64,000 nucleotides of DNA, taken from positions 1,240,001 through 1,304,000 of the forward strand of contig NZ_CP110854.1 in NCBI RefSeq assembly GCF_027594745.1. Direction: 5' to 3'. Under the pieces are notes generated by a model. It had not been told where the DNA came from. It saw only the letters and a program-made list of their open reading frames with translations, and made no database searches. Both the position numbers and the translations under genes were made by a program. Shown here in pieces: positions 16,082 to 24,591 of this stretch. Position 1 is the first letter of the stretch. Every line of letters starts with the position of its first letter. The DNA is from Saprospira grandis (GTDB lineage: Bacteria > Bacteroidota > Bacteroidia > Chitinophagales > Saprospiraceae).

Positions 16082-16153
16082 TTGGCCTACTAGGACTCGA
16101 ACCTAGAATGACAGAACCAAAATCTGCTGTGTTACCAATTACACCATAGGCCA
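16082..16153 (-). tRNA. tRNA-Gln (anticodon TTG)
   Basis: Minus-strand cloverleaf with acceptor TGGCCTA/TAGGCCA, D-arm GTGTAATTGGTAACAC, anticodon loop TTTTGGT in stem GCAGA/TCTGT (anticodon TTG) and T-arm with GGTTCGAGTCC. CCA is not encoded. Confidence 0.95.
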
Positions 16154-16201
16154 ATAAAATCTTTGCTACTTATAGGAGCCAAACTCTCCTTTGAGAAGTT
16201 G

Positions 16202-16273
16202 TTGGCCCACTAGGACTCGAACCTAGAATGACAGAACCAAAATCTGCTGTGTTACCAATTACACCATGGGCCA
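16202..16273 (-). tRNA. tRNA-Gln (anticodon TTG), second copy
   Basis: Same as the first copy apart from one compensated acceptor pair (TGGCCCA/TGGGCCA). The two genes are 48 bases apart and probably cotranscribed. Confidence 0.95.
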
Positions 16274-16323
16274 ATTCCGTAGCGGCACAAATATAAGAAG
16301 GAAAATTAAACCGCCAAAACTTT

Positions 16324-16755
16324 TTACATTTTTTCTAAAAAAATTTGTCGTTTTCCTTCTTCTTGGACCAAGATCCGCAAATGCAGCGCATTTTCGGCTA
16401 GCAAAGGTAGCAAAATTTCTGGCCATTCTACAAAAAAGTAGTGTTCATCTTCCAAGTAGTCTTCTATACCAATTTCTAGGGCTTCTTCTAGGCTATCTAG
16501 GCGGTAGAGATCTGCATGGCGGACGAGCAAAGGGCTGCCTTGCAAGCCATATTCATTAATGAGGCTATAGCTAGGGCTGCTCCCCTCTTCTTGGCCCCCT
16601 AAGGCTTGCAGTAAATAATGGACCAGAGTGGTTTTTCCGGCTCCCATAGGCGCATCTAAAAAAACTTTGCGGTAAGTTTGCAGCGGTCCAGCTACTAATT
16701 CTTGGGCCACAGCTGCCAATTCGGCCAAATTGTTTACCGTATAATCTGCTTGCAT
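16324..16755 (-). CDS. tsaE: tRNA threonylcarbamoyladenosine biosynthesis ATPase TsaE
   Basis: A 143-residue P-loop protein that powers the TsaBDE complex making t6A37 in ANN-decoding tRNAs. The Walker A APMGAGKTT is at residues 35-43, followed by the family signatures SPSYSLINEY, HADLYRLDS and FVEWPE. The start at 16755 is used because the residues encoded further upstream (to 16803) do not belong to the family and would overlap the divergent gene's promoter space. Only 51 bases separate it from the divergent lipoprotein start. Confidence 0.95.
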   Translation of the reverse strand: MQADYTVNNLAELAAVAQELVAGPLQTYRKVFLDAPMGAGKTTLVHYLLQALGGQEEGSSPSYSLINEYGLQGSPLLVRHADLYRLDSLEEALEIGIEDYLEDEHYFFVEWPEILLPLLAENALHLRILVQEEGKRQIFLEKM

Positions 16756-16806
16756 AATGAATTTAATTTCTGCAAAATTAGTCCAGTTTTTTGGGCTTCC
16801 CAAAAA

Positions 16807-17595
16807 ATGGGCGCTGCCCTGCTTCTTTTTGGCCTTTTTTTTACGGCCTGCAAAAGCAGCAGTCCCCTAGCCTACCTACAAGCCCCGCCCCAAGCAAAAA
16901 TGCAAATTGATGGACAAAGCGAGGATTGGCCCGAAGGCCTACAGCGGCTAAGAGAAAAAATCAATATTCAGTATGCGGCCAAAGAAGACGAAGAGTTTCT
17001 CTACCTATATATACGTATAGATGAGGCCAGCTACCAACACTATGTTTTGGCCAATGGGGCTCAAATCTGGATAGACAGCCTAGGCAAAGACAAAAAAAGC
17101 TTAGGCCTCAATTATCCCTTGCCCTTGGCCACTAGCCGCCTAGAAGAATTGGCCCAAAAAGCTGGCGCAGATGAGGCCAAATTTCTGGCCCTCTACGCCC
17201 AAGAACTACAAGAGTTTGAACTCCTCAACTTTGTCTCTAAAGATATTCGCGTAAGCAATTTGGCCTCTAAGGATTTTAAAACTGCCGCCCATTTTGATGC
17301 CGGCAAACGCCTTTGTCTAGAGTTTCAACTGCCCAAAAATCGCCTAGGTCTAGCTCCTAAACAAAAAACGCCTTTTTCCCTAGGCTTTTTTGTCCGAGCG
17401 GCCAAAGCCTCTCCCTTTGAGCAGGCAGAACAGGCCGGCAGCCTCTTCGATGAACAAGATCCTCAGAATGGAGTGACTAGCAGTAACCCCATGCTAGGCG
17501 GTAGAAGTCAACAAATGAATAGAAATAATAGCTTGTCTATTTCCCCTAAAAGCAACTTACCAAAAATTTGGACCCGACTTAGCCCCAAAGAATAA
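16807..17595 (+). CDS. Lipoprotein with CBM9/DOMON-like domain
   Basis: A 262-residue predicted lipoprotein; ATG at 16807 gives a proper lipoprotein signal (LFGLFFTAC, Cys15). Residues about 30-110 resemble a CBM9-like or DOMON-like beta-sandwich: M.IDGQSEDWPEG, YAAKEDEEFLYLYIRID, AQIWIDSLGKDKKSLG. Such domains bind carbohydrates or act in surface redox proteins. The rest is a poorly conserved beta-rich tail ending in a low-complexity Asn/Ser region. The actual ligand is unknown. Confidence 0.7.
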   Translation: MGAALLLFGLFFTACKSSSPLAYLQAPPQAKMQIDGQSEDWPEGLQRLREKINIQYAAKEDEEFLYLYIRIDEASYQHYVLANGAQIWIDSLGKDKKSLGLNYPLPLATSRLEELAQKAGADEAKFLALYAQELQEFELLNFVSKDIRVSNLASKDFKTAAHFDAGKRLCLEFQLPKNRLGLAPKQKTPFSLGFFVRAAKASPFEQAEQAGSLFDEQDPQNGVTSSNPMLGGRSQQMNRNNSLSISPKSNLPKIWTRLSPKE

Positions 17596-17946
17596 GATGT
17601 TGTAACAATTAAACAGTTATTCAACTTTTGTGACAGGAAATTTATTCAGCGTATTTTAACAGTGAATAGCCTTAAATTGGCTTTTTGGCCTACTTTTTTT
17701 CTTCCCCATCTCTATTGATTTTTAATAACCCAAGGCAGAAAAACAAATATAAAAACCTAATAACTAATTAGTTAAAAGGTAACCTAATTAAAAATCAGAG
17801 ACATAGGTAAAATGCCTAAAAAAGAGCAATAGGCCTTTTTCTGAGTCGCAAACAAACAAAAAAATTCATATTTGTAACACACAAACAGCTACTAGCTTAG
17901 CTTGCTAACTAGGAAACTGTTTGGGGTAAATAATGGGGATTTTTAT
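17596..17946. other. AT-rich gap with small palindromes, no gene seen
   Basis: No credible reading frame. Contains a perfect 14-bp palindrome TAACTAATTAGTTA at 17761-17774 and an imperfect stem around 17886-17922 (AACAG..CTGTT enclosing CTAG/CTAG). It leads straight into a strong terminator, so a small RNA or a long 3' untranslated region of the lipoprotein gene is possible. Confidence 0.35.
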
Positions 17947-17982
17947 AAGCATCAAACTTGGGGGAGTTTGATGCTTTTTTTT
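17947..17982 (+). terminator. Strong intrinsic terminator
   Basis: Perfect 12-bp stem AAGCATCAAACT / AGTTTGATGCTT with a six-base loop and eight T. The nearest upstream plus-strand stop codon is 350 bases away. Confidence 0.88.
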
Positions 17983-18165
17983 GGTCCATTTTGCGGTGGA
18001 CAGGCGGCGAAGCCGCCGCAAGCGAGCGAAGCGAAGCGGCTGAGGGGCTGTAGCAGGGCCGCCGAAGGCGGCAGACCAAAGCCCGCAGGGCTGCAGGGCC
18101 GAGCAAGCCTGCGAGCTGCGCAATGGCCCGACCCAAGGCCGAAGGCCGCAGGGGCAGCCCCAAAA
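17983..18165 (-). repeat. GC-rich intergenic repeat R8
   Basis: Minus-oriented. GGGGCAGCCCC ends at 18161, 5 bases or so before the TetR gene's stop codon at 18170; the tail TTGGTCC abuts the terminator's T-run. Confidence 0.9.
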
Positions 18166-18169
18166 CCTT

Positions 18170-18856
18170 CTATTCTGGAATAGGATGATCCAGCATTTTA
18201 AAGGTAAAGAATTCGAGCATATTGACCACTGCGTCTAGGCGGCCTTGCTCTACAGAAACATCGGTAATAGAGGGAAAATGCTCGGCAAAATAGATGTGGT
18301 CGCTAGCCATTTCGATCAGGCTAGAGGCCAGGGTATTGGGGTAGGGAAAATCTGGCTTAACCGCCTGAATGGCGTCTGCGATCACCTTAGACAGGGTTTT
18401 ATAATTGAGGAAAAGGCCTTCTTTATTTTCATCATCGACCTCCTTGGTATGATAAGCCTTAATGCCCTCGGCCACCACAATGCGGTGCAGGCGGTTTTCG
18501 TCTACATATTCTACCGCTGGATTGGTTTGGGAAGAAGTGACCAGAGTAGACAAAATAATTTTGAGTCGCTTGGCGGGGCAATCGATATTCATGCTATTAT
18601 AATCAATCTGGAACATGGTCCATTCCCAGTACCAGCAGACCAAATAGAGCAGCAATTTGTGCTTATTTTCAAAGTAGCGATAGACCGAAGCCTCCGTTGA
18701 CTGTATTTTGCAAGCCAGCTTTTTAAAGGTAAATTTCTCGAAACCCAGTTCCTCGATCAGGATAATGGCATACTCGATAATTTTTCGGCCCAGTTTAGTT
18801 TGCTGCGGGTCGCGCAGATAGAGGTTTTCGTTGAGTTGAATATGAATAGCAATCAT
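18170..18856 (-). CDS. TetR/AcrR-family transcriptional regulator
   Basis: A 228-residue predicted repressor. Residues about 20-80 form the TetR DNA-binding domain: KIIEYAIILIEELGFEKFTFKKLACKI, then TEASVYRYFENKHKLL, the signature recognition helix and turn. The C-terminal ligand domain (85-228) is not assigned to a subfamily. The gene lies downstream of the SulP gene but behind a terminator, so it has its own promoter in the 117-base gap. The target is unknown. Confidence 0.9.
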   Translation of the reverse strand: MIAIHIQLNENLYLRDPQQTKLGRKIIEYAIILIEELGFEKFTFKKLACKIQSTEASVYRYFENKHKLLLYLVCWYWEWTMFQIDYNSMNIDCPAKRLKIILSTLVTSSQTNPAVEYVDENRLHRIVVAEGIKAYHTKEVDDENKEGLFLNYKTLSKVIADAIQAVKPDFPYPNTLASSLIEMASDHIYFAEHFPSITDVSVEQGRLDAVVNMLEFFTFKMLDHPIPE

Positions 18857-18913
18857 ATGCGATTGTTGAGCAGTGGTTCTAGAGCAGTATAAGGGGCAAA
18901 GATAGGCTTAAAA

Positions 18914-18948
18914 AAAGAAAAAACCCTTTTGCAGCTACGCAAAAGGGC
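18914..18948 (-). terminator. Intrinsic terminator of the SulP gene
   Basis: Stem CCCTTTTGC (18924-18932) / GCAAAAGGG (18939-18947), followed by a U-run in the minus-strand RNA. Confidence 0.85.
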
Positions 18949-18972
18949 CTTATCCAAATAGCTAAGGGAAAA

Positions 18973-20568
18973 TTAGCTGGTCGTTTCTTGCGGTTGTATC
19001 CGCTTGAGTTCGGCCAAGGTTTCCCCTTCCCTATCCAGCCCCAGCCATTTCCATTTGATTTCTTTGAATTTGGCATAATCCTTAAAACTTTCAAAGATAT
19101 CTAAGATGTCGGGGTCAATATATTCGGTTCGGCTAGCATCAATAATCAAATTGGTTTGATTGGGGAGGCTAGATAAATATTCTTTTAGCGCACTTTTATT
19201 GAGGAAAGAGAGATCTTCTGAGAGCGTCAGCTGAATCCTATTTCCCTCCTTAGTTTCGACAAAAGGCAGGCGATAGTTATTGCGCAAGATATAGAAAATG
19301 GCCACCGCCATCCCAATCATAATTCCAATGAGCAAATCGCTGAGCAAGATGGCTATAATAGTAACTAAAAAGGGAACAAACTGTTTGTAGCCTTGCTGCC
19401 AGATCTGCTTAAATACCGTTGGGTTGGCCAATTTATAGCCCACCATCACCAAAATAGCGGCTAAGCTAGCCAGCGGAATCAGGTTGAGCAGAAAGGGAAT
19501 AGTCAACACCGCCAAAAGCAGAAAAACCCCATGTAAAAATGCCGCCGTTTTTGAGCGTCCGCCCGACTGAATATTGGCCGAAGAGCGCACAATAACCTGC
19601 GTGACGGGCAACCCACCTAGCAAACCGGCAGCAATATTCCCCATGCCCTGCGCCTTGAGCTCCTGATTGAGGTTGGTGGTCCGTTTATGTGGATCCAACT
19701 TATCGGTTGCTTCGGCACAAAGCAAAGACTCCATACTGCCCACAATGGCCAAGGTGATGGCCGTAGTATAAACGGCTGGATTAAAGAGCTCGGCAAAATT
19801 GGGAAACTTCATTTCAGCAGAAAAGGCCGCCCAAGAATCAAAAATGGGCAGACTAACCAGATGCTCTGAGGCAATTTCTAATTGTGGAATCCCTTTAAAG
19901 CTCAAATTCAGTACAATGCCTGAAAAAACCGCCACCAAAGGTCCTTGAATCCACAAGGCCCAAGGCTGCTTTTTAACGATATCTTGTTGCCAAATAATGA
20001 GAATGATAAAGGCGACCAAAGCCGCTACGGCAGGTCCCCAGTTTACATTCAGCCCCTCAAAAACATCGGTAAATGCCTTAAAAATCTCGCTAAAAGTGGT
20101 CTCTCCATCGGGCTGCAGATAGGCCATCTCGCCCTCGGGGTCCTTATCGTCTCCTAAGGCATGTGGAATTTGCTTGAGGATAATGATGAGCCCAATGCCC
20201 GACAACATCCCTTTTATGACCGAAGAAGGAAAAAAGTAACCGATACTTCCCGCCTTCAAAAAGCCCAAAAGAAGCTGTAAAAGGCCAGAAATAACCACCG
20301 CCAGCAAAAAGGTCTCAAAACTTCCCAACTGCTCAATTGCGCTGATGACAATAGCCACCAATCCCGCAGCCGGACCGCTAACGCCTAGAGATGAATTGGA
20401 AAAAAGCGTGACCACAATACCGCCCACAATGCCAGCAATAACGCCAGACAAAAGAGAGGTACCAGAGGCCAAGGCAATACCTAGGCATAGAGGAACGGCT
20501 ACCAAAAAAACGACAATGGCCGCAGGTAGATCGTTCTTCAAGTGCTTGAAAGTAAGCGGGGCTTTCAT
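18973..20568 (-). CDS. SulP (SLC26)-family anion transporter with STAS domain
   Basis: A 531-residue inner membrane transporter. About 10-12 membrane segments occupy residues 10-420, including the SulP signature region near the N-terminus (AIVVFLVAVPLCLGIALASG) and GVSGPAAGL. A cytoplasmic STAS domain (about 435-530; LIIDASRTEYIDPDILDIFESF) follows. The ATG at 20568 (MKAPLTFKHL) fits the family better than that at 20592. Substrate cannot be read from sequence. Bicarbonate, in BicA style, is possible because SbtA and SbtB genes lie elsewhere in the window, but sulfate or other anions are equally likely. Confidence 0.92.
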   Translation of the reverse strand: MKAPLTFKHLKNDLPAAIVVFLVAVPLCLGIALASGTSLLSGVIAGIVGGIVVTLFSNSSLGVSGPAAGLVAIVISAIEQLGSFETFLLAVVISGLLQLLLGFLKAGSIGYFFPSSVIKGMLSGIGLIIILKQIPHALGDDKDPEGEMAYLQPDGETTFSEIFKAFTDVFEGLNVNWGPAVAALVAFIILIIWQQDIVKKQPWALWIQGPLVAVFSGIVLNLSFKGIPQLEIASEHLVSLPIFDSWAAFSAEMKFPNFAELFNPAVYTTAITLAIVGSMESLLCAEATDKLDPHKRTTNLNQELKAQGMGNIAAGLLGGLPVTQVIVRSSANIQSGGRSKTAAFLHGVFLLLAVLTIPFLLNLIPLASLAAILVMVGYKLANPTVFKQIWQQGYKQFVPFLVTIIAILLSDLLIGIMIGMAVAIFYILRNNYRLPFVETKEGNRIQLTLSEDLSFLNKSALKEYLSSLPNQTNLIIDASRTEYIDPDILDIFESFKDYAKFKEIKWKWLGLDREGETLAELKRIQPQETTS

Positions 20569-20716
20569 AGACTCAAATAGAATGTAGAACACATTTAGGC
20601 GCTAAGCTAACTGCATCCAAGGGTAAATAAGTTGGTTCAATGATAGCAATACTATCAAGCACAAAGGTAATCAACTTAAATTAGTTAGTTTTCCTTTTTT
20701 TTTATTTTTTTAATGA

Positions 20717-20865
20717 TTTTTTGGGGCTGCCCCTCCCTGCGGTCGGGTCGGGCTGTGTCGCAGCTCGCTATTCGCTCGGCCCTGCGCCGCCTAAGGCGGC
20801 TGGGTCTGGCCTTCGGCCACTGCTATCCATCCCTCAGCCTGCGGCCCTTTGGGCCTGCTAGACCT
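20717..20865 (+). repeat. GC-rich intergenic repeat R9
   Basis: Head GGGGCTGCCCC, second hairpin GCCGCC-TAA-GGCGGC, end CCTGCGGCCCTTTGGGCC. It is the intact counterpart of the junction interrupted in R5. Upstream is the SulP promoter region, not a gene end. Confidence 0.9.
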
Positions 20866-20902
20866 AAAAAAGGCCCAAAACCTTAAGGTTTTGGGCCTTT
20901 TG
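20866..20902. terminator. Intrinsic terminator, both strands possible
   Basis: Perfect stem AAGGCCCAAAACCTT / AAGGTTTTGGGCCTT with A-run and T-run flanks, 19 bases after the stop of the lipoprotein gene at 20921-21400. Confidence 0.85.
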
Positions 20903-20920
20903 GGCCAGAAAGCATTCTCT

Positions 20921-21400
20921 TTATTCTTCTTTTAGGCTAAAGCTCCCCATAAAAGCCTCTATTTCTTTTGGGCCAACTTCTTGGGGTTGTTTGTTCACAA
21001 TCAGCAATTGATAGACCTTATCCTCTTTACGATAGAGCTCATAAACGGCGGCGGCATCAAAGCCGAGCAGGGTATATCGTTTAGACTTTTGGGGCCAGGG
21101 CCCTTCTTCTCTTTGGATACTTAGGGGTTTTAGGCGGAGAGCGGCGCCTAGAAGCAGGGCTTCAAAAAGGCTATCGCTGCTTAGGGCTTGTTGTTCTTTG
21201 CTTAACTGCATGCAAGCCGCCTGATACTCCCAGATAGAGTCGGGACTTTTATAGAAATAGGCTTCTACATCCTTTTGCAGGACACTATCGGCGGGAGCGG
21301 GAAACTGCAGGCTATATTGGCCCAATTTGGCGTGGACCTTCTGGCCCTTTTGGCAGGCAAAAAGGCTAAGCAGCAGGACCAAAAAGATAAAAATTCTCAT
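20921..21400 (-). CDS. Small lipoprotein of unknown function
   Basis: A 159-residue predicted lipoprotein. The start at 21400 (MRIFIFLVLLLSLFAC) gives a clear lipobox with Cys16; a longer frame reads into repeat R10 and is not credible. The mature part begins with YSLQFPAPADSVLQKDVEAYFYKS and ends in a Lys/Glu-rich helix, about 140 residues, with no recognised motif. It may be a stress or surface protein; nothing in the neighbourhood indicates a partner. Confidence 0.72.
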   Translation of the reverse strand: MRIFIFLVLLLSLFACQKGQKVHAKLGQYSLQFPAPADSVLQKDVEAYFYKSPDSIWEYQAACMQLSKEQQALSSDSLFEALLLGAALRLKPLSIQREEGPWPQKSKRYTLLGFDAAAVYELYRKEDKVYQLLIVNKQPQEVGPKEIEAFMGSFSLKEE

Positions 21401-21440
21401 GATTGATTTTGGGCCAAAAGTAAGCTTTTTTTTGGAGATT

Positions 21441-21606
21441 GGGGGCGGCGAAGCCGCCCCGGCCGCAGGCCGAATGGCCCAGCGCTGCGGAGGGGTGGCC
21501 GTAGGCCAGACCAAAGGCAGGCTTTGCCTGCCTGCAGGGCCGAACAGGCCTGTGAGCCCCGCAGCATAGCGGCGGCCGCCCCAAAATAAAGGGCGGCCGC
21601 GGGCCC
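21441..21606 (-). repeat. GC-rich intergenic repeat R10
   Basis: Minus-oriented second-type unit whose head GGGGCCCGCGGCCGCCC touches the stop codon of the RsbR-like gene. Its variable hairpin is GGCAGGC/GCCTGCC. R14 has nearly the same head. Confidence 0.88.
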
Positions 21607-22479
21607 CTAAAAAATACTTTGATTCGTGAGTCGAAGGGCTGCACGGAGGGCATTCAGCATATTTCCATGCGTTTGAATTTCTTGAATATCTAGGCCAATA
21701 TCGACAATCGTTTGGGCCACATTGCCAGAAATGCCAGAGAGCATCGCTTGGCAGCCCATGAGTTTGGCCGCCTTGCTCATCTTAATCAGGGCGTTGGCCA
21801 CCTCGCTATCCATAACGGCGATACCGCGAATATCGAGAATAAACACCTTGGCGCTTTTTTCCGCAATTTCCTCGAGCATAGCGTGCATAACCTGTTGGGC
21901 GCGTTCGCTATCCAGAAAGCCCACCAAAGGCAGCAGCAGGATGCCCTCCCAAAGCGGGGTAATCGGCGTAGACATAGAAGAAAGCGTTTCCTCCTTTTCT
22001 CGGAGCAACTCATCTTTGGCCGAGCTATAGCCATCGGTGAGCGTAGAGATGGCGATGCCCGTAAACTTTCGGTAAGTTTTGAGCAGATTCAGGCTGAGCA
22101 GGCCATGTTCTTCTAATAGATCTTGGACCTCTTGATGATAATAATTGAGGAAAGCCAGATAGGCATCGAAGGGGATGCCCACGCTGGCGAAGACCTGTCC
22201 AAAAAAGCGTTGGCGTTCGATATACTCATCATCGGCTTGGCCAGAGAGCAAATCATCCCAAAAAATGTCCTCACTATCTCGGATTGCCTGCAAGACATCT
22301 TCGGTATAATAAGTTAGAAAGAAAGGGTGATTTTGCAGCCAATCATAGAAGCGTTGATAGAGTTCATCTTTTTGATCATAAATTTTTTGGCCTGCTTGGG
22401 CAAGTTCCTCTAGCTCTTCATCTTGGAGGAAAAAGAGCGCTTGATAGTAGGGCCAATTTTTTTCGTTAGGATCAATCAT
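21607..22479 (-). CDS. RsbR-like stressosome protein, globin-like sensor plus STAS
   Basis: A 290-residue cytoplasmic protein. The N-terminal 1-150 is helical and globin-like; at the usual haem-His position of the GQVxx..GIPFDAYL motif there is Phe97, so it is probably haem-free like RsbR. The STAS domain covers about 172-285 (FILDIRGIAVMDSEVANALI, CQAMLSGISGNVAQTI). Ser225 takes the place of the phosphorylated Thr/Ser of RsbR/RsbS; the second Thr position is less clear. No RsbS, RsbT or switch kinase is adjacent. It is the last gene of a run with three FIST-like paralogues, only 6 bases after the first of them. Confidence 0.82.
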   Translation of the reverse strand: MIDPNEKNWPYYQALFFLQDEELEELAQAGQKIYDQKDELYQRFYDWLQNHPFFLTYYTEDVLQAIRDSEDIFWDDLLSGQADDEYIERQRFFGQVFASVGIPFDAYLAFLNYYHQEVQDLLEEHGLLSLNLLKTYRKFTGIAISTLTDGYSSAKDELLREKEETLSSMSTPITPLWEGILLLPLVGFLDSERAQQVMHAMLEEIAEKSAKVFILDIRGIAVMDSEVANALIKMSKAAKLMGCQAMLSGISGNVAQTIVDIGLDIQEIQTHGNMLNALRAALRLTNQSIF

Positions 22480-22485
22480 CTGTAC

Positions 22486-23469
22486 TTAATAGTTTTGGAT
22501 ATGCAAGAGGACCAGCGTTTGGTTGAGCAGCATATAGCCGACCTCTCCAAAGGTAAAGGGTCCTTCATAATTGCCTAGCTGTTCGCCATCTAATTTAAAG
22601 TTCAGATAATTCACGATACAGTTGCAGGCTGTAATTGCGGGGGAGTTAGGCATTTCTTTGCGGAAAGCCTGGGGGCTATAATCTACTGCTTGGGCCAAAT
22701 GGTAGACCTGATCTACAGAAACGGGGGCATAAAAATAGACCCTATCTTCCTCTATTCGTTGAATAGTGGTGTTAATCAGGGCTCCAGAATAGTCTGAAAT
22801 CAGGGGCAGGCTTCCGTCTATGCCCTTTGCCTTACAATAGTGGGCAAAATTTTGTTTTTCGCCATTGATCAGGGCTTCAGTAGCTTGAAAATCGGTTGAT
22901 AAGAACTGAATATCATCGCCTTTGCCTTCTTCGTAGGGGTTATAAATTTCAATTTCGGCATATTGGCTTTCGGGCAATTCGACATGCATGAGGACCGCCC
23001 GATTCTTCATTTTTTCTGCTTTTGGGCCATAATAGGCGGCGGGCAGATGGCTGGGGTCGGCCTCTAGTTGTCGGCCAGTGATCCAGCCTAGAATAGGTTG
23101 GTCGTAGAGCGTATCGTATTGGCCAATTTCTAGGGCATAAGCCTTATGCACCTCTGAAAAAGCGGGCAGTGCGATATAGCTAAAGCCATTTTCGGGCCGA
23201 TCGGCCAGTAATTGTTCCAGCTCTTGGGCCGAGTAACTTTTAATTTCGGCTTTTAGGGCCAGATCGCTCAGATTAGAGACAAAAAGGCGGTTAAGATCTT
23301 TTTGCGCCCCTTCATTGCTCATAAAGTAGGGGGTGGTTCCGCCCAGCCATTGGCCGGCGGGCAATTGGTCCAGTAAGCTTTGGCTGCCTGCGATTAGCAG
23401 CAATTGGCCGGATTCAATAAGCGCTTGGGTTTCTTTTAGGGAGAGCAGTTGGTTTTGAAGCTTAGCCAT
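22486..23469 (-). CDS. FIST-like tandem paralogue A
   Basis: A 327-residue cytoplasmic protein. The C-terminal ACNCIVNYLNF..NYEGPFTFGEVGYMLLNQTLVLL resembles the end of FIST_C sensory domains, while the N-terminal part (ALIESGQLLLIAGSQSLLDQLPAGQWLGGT.PYFM) is shared only with its two neighbours here. Roughly 60% identical to paralogue B by eye. FIST domains are proposed ligand-binding modules in signalling. Its stop is 6 bases from the start of the RsbR-like gene, so the pair is probably translationally linked. Exact family assignment is uncertain. Confidence 0.65.
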   Translation of the reverse strand: MAKLQNQLLSLKETQALIESGQLLLIAGSQSLLDQLPAGQWLGGTTPYFMSNEGAQKDLNRLFVSNLSDLALKAEIKSYSAQELEQLLADRPENGFSYIALPAFSEVHKAYALEIGQYDTLYDQPILGWITGRQLEADPSHLPAAYYGPKAEKMKNRAVLMHVELPESQYAEIEIYNPYEEGKGDDIQFLSTDFQATEALINGEKQNFAHYCKAKGIDGSLPLISDYSGALINTTIQRIEEDRVYFYAPVSVDQVYHLAQAVDYSPQAFRKEMPNSPAITACNCIVNYLNFKLDGEQLGNYEGPFTFGEVGYMLLNQTLVLLHIQNY

Positions 23470-23573
23470 ATCGTTCTGTTATTAAGTTAGGAAATGGCCC
23501 GTTGTGTTTATTGTTTGGGATAAAGGTAAAGAGCTAAGTTCTTCAAAAAAATAGTGGGTTAGTGTAATCTTCT

Positions 23574-24551
23574 TTACTTATCCTGAATATAGAGAAGGAC
23601 CAGCGTTTGGTTGAGTAAGAGGTAGGCAATTTCGCCAAAGGTAAATGGCCCCCCATAATTAGCCAGTCGCACGCCATTCAATTGGAAATTGAAATAGATA
23701 GAAATGCAATTAAAGGCTGTTTGGGCCTTTTCTTTAGGCATTTTATCTAAGAACGCATCGGGGCTATAAGTAATTTCCTTGGCCCAATAATAAACTTGGT
23801 CGGTAGAGACTGGGCCATAAAAATAGACTCGATCTTCTTCCATCCGTTCAAGGTCAATATTGACCAAGGCACCAGAGTAATTAGCGACCAGAGGGAGTTG
23901 GCCTTTAATCTCATTGGCTCGGCAATAGTGGGCAAAATTTTGTTTTTCGCCATTGATCAGGACCTCTGCGGCGGAGAAGTCATTTTCTAAGAACTGAATG
24001 CGGTCGCCTTGGCCTTGTTCGTAAGGGTTATAAATTTCGATTTCGGCATATTGGCTTTCGGGCAATTCAATATGCATCATGACGGCCTTATTGCTTAGGC
24101 AGCTAGCTGTTGGGCCATGATAAACGGCTGGAAACTGTTCATCTTCGGCCTCTAGGTCTTTTCCGGTGACCCAACCTAAAATTGGAGAATCATAGAGGGT
24201 TTCATATTGTCCAATTTCTACGGCATAGGCTTTATGCACCTCAGAAAAAACGGGCATAGCGATATAGCTAAAGCCATTTTTGGGCCGATCGGCCAGCATT
24301 TGTTCAAATTCTTGGGCCGAATAGCTTTTAATTTCGGCAAATTGGGCCAAATTGCTCAATCGGCTGACAAAAAGATGCTGCAGATTTTTTTCTGCACCAG
24401 CTTCGCTCATAAAGTACGGAATCGTTCCCCCTAGCCATTGGCCAGCAGGCAACTGATCGAGTAATTCTTGGCTAGCTGCAATCAGCAGGAGTTCTCCTGC
24501 TTCAATGAGGCGGCGGGTTTCTTCTAAAGTTAATATTTGGTTGTTCGGCAT
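23574..24551 (-). CDS. FIST-like tandem paralogue B
   Basis: A 325-residue protein, the closest relative of paralogue A: shared blocks include AQE.EQMLADRPKNGFSYIA, ESQYAEIEIYNPYEQG and INGEKQNFAHYCRA. C-terminal GGPFTFGEIAYLLLNQTLVLL is FIST_C-like. The 104-base gap before paralogue A could hold a separate promoter. Differences concentrate in the middle third, the likely ligand-specific part (inference). Confidence 0.65.
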   Translation of the reverse strand: MPNNQILTLEETRRLIEAGELLLIAASQELLDQLPAGQWLGGTIPYFMSEAGAEKNLQHLFVSRLSNLAQFAEIKSYSAQEFEQMLADRPKNGFSYIAMPVFSEVHKAYAVEIGQYETLYDSPILGWVTGKDLEAEDEQFPAVYHGPTASCLSNKAVMMHIELPESQYAEIEIYNPYEQGQGDRIQFLENDFSAAEVLINGEKQNFAHYCRANEIKGQLPLVANYSGALVNIDLERMEEDRVYFYGPVSTDQVYYWAKEITYSPDAFLDKMPKEKAQTAFNCISIYFNFQLNGVRLANYGGPFTFGEIAYLLLNQTLVLLYIQDK

Positions 24552-24591
24552 GAGCCATTTTGTTAGCGGTTAAGATATGCATGGCCAACTA

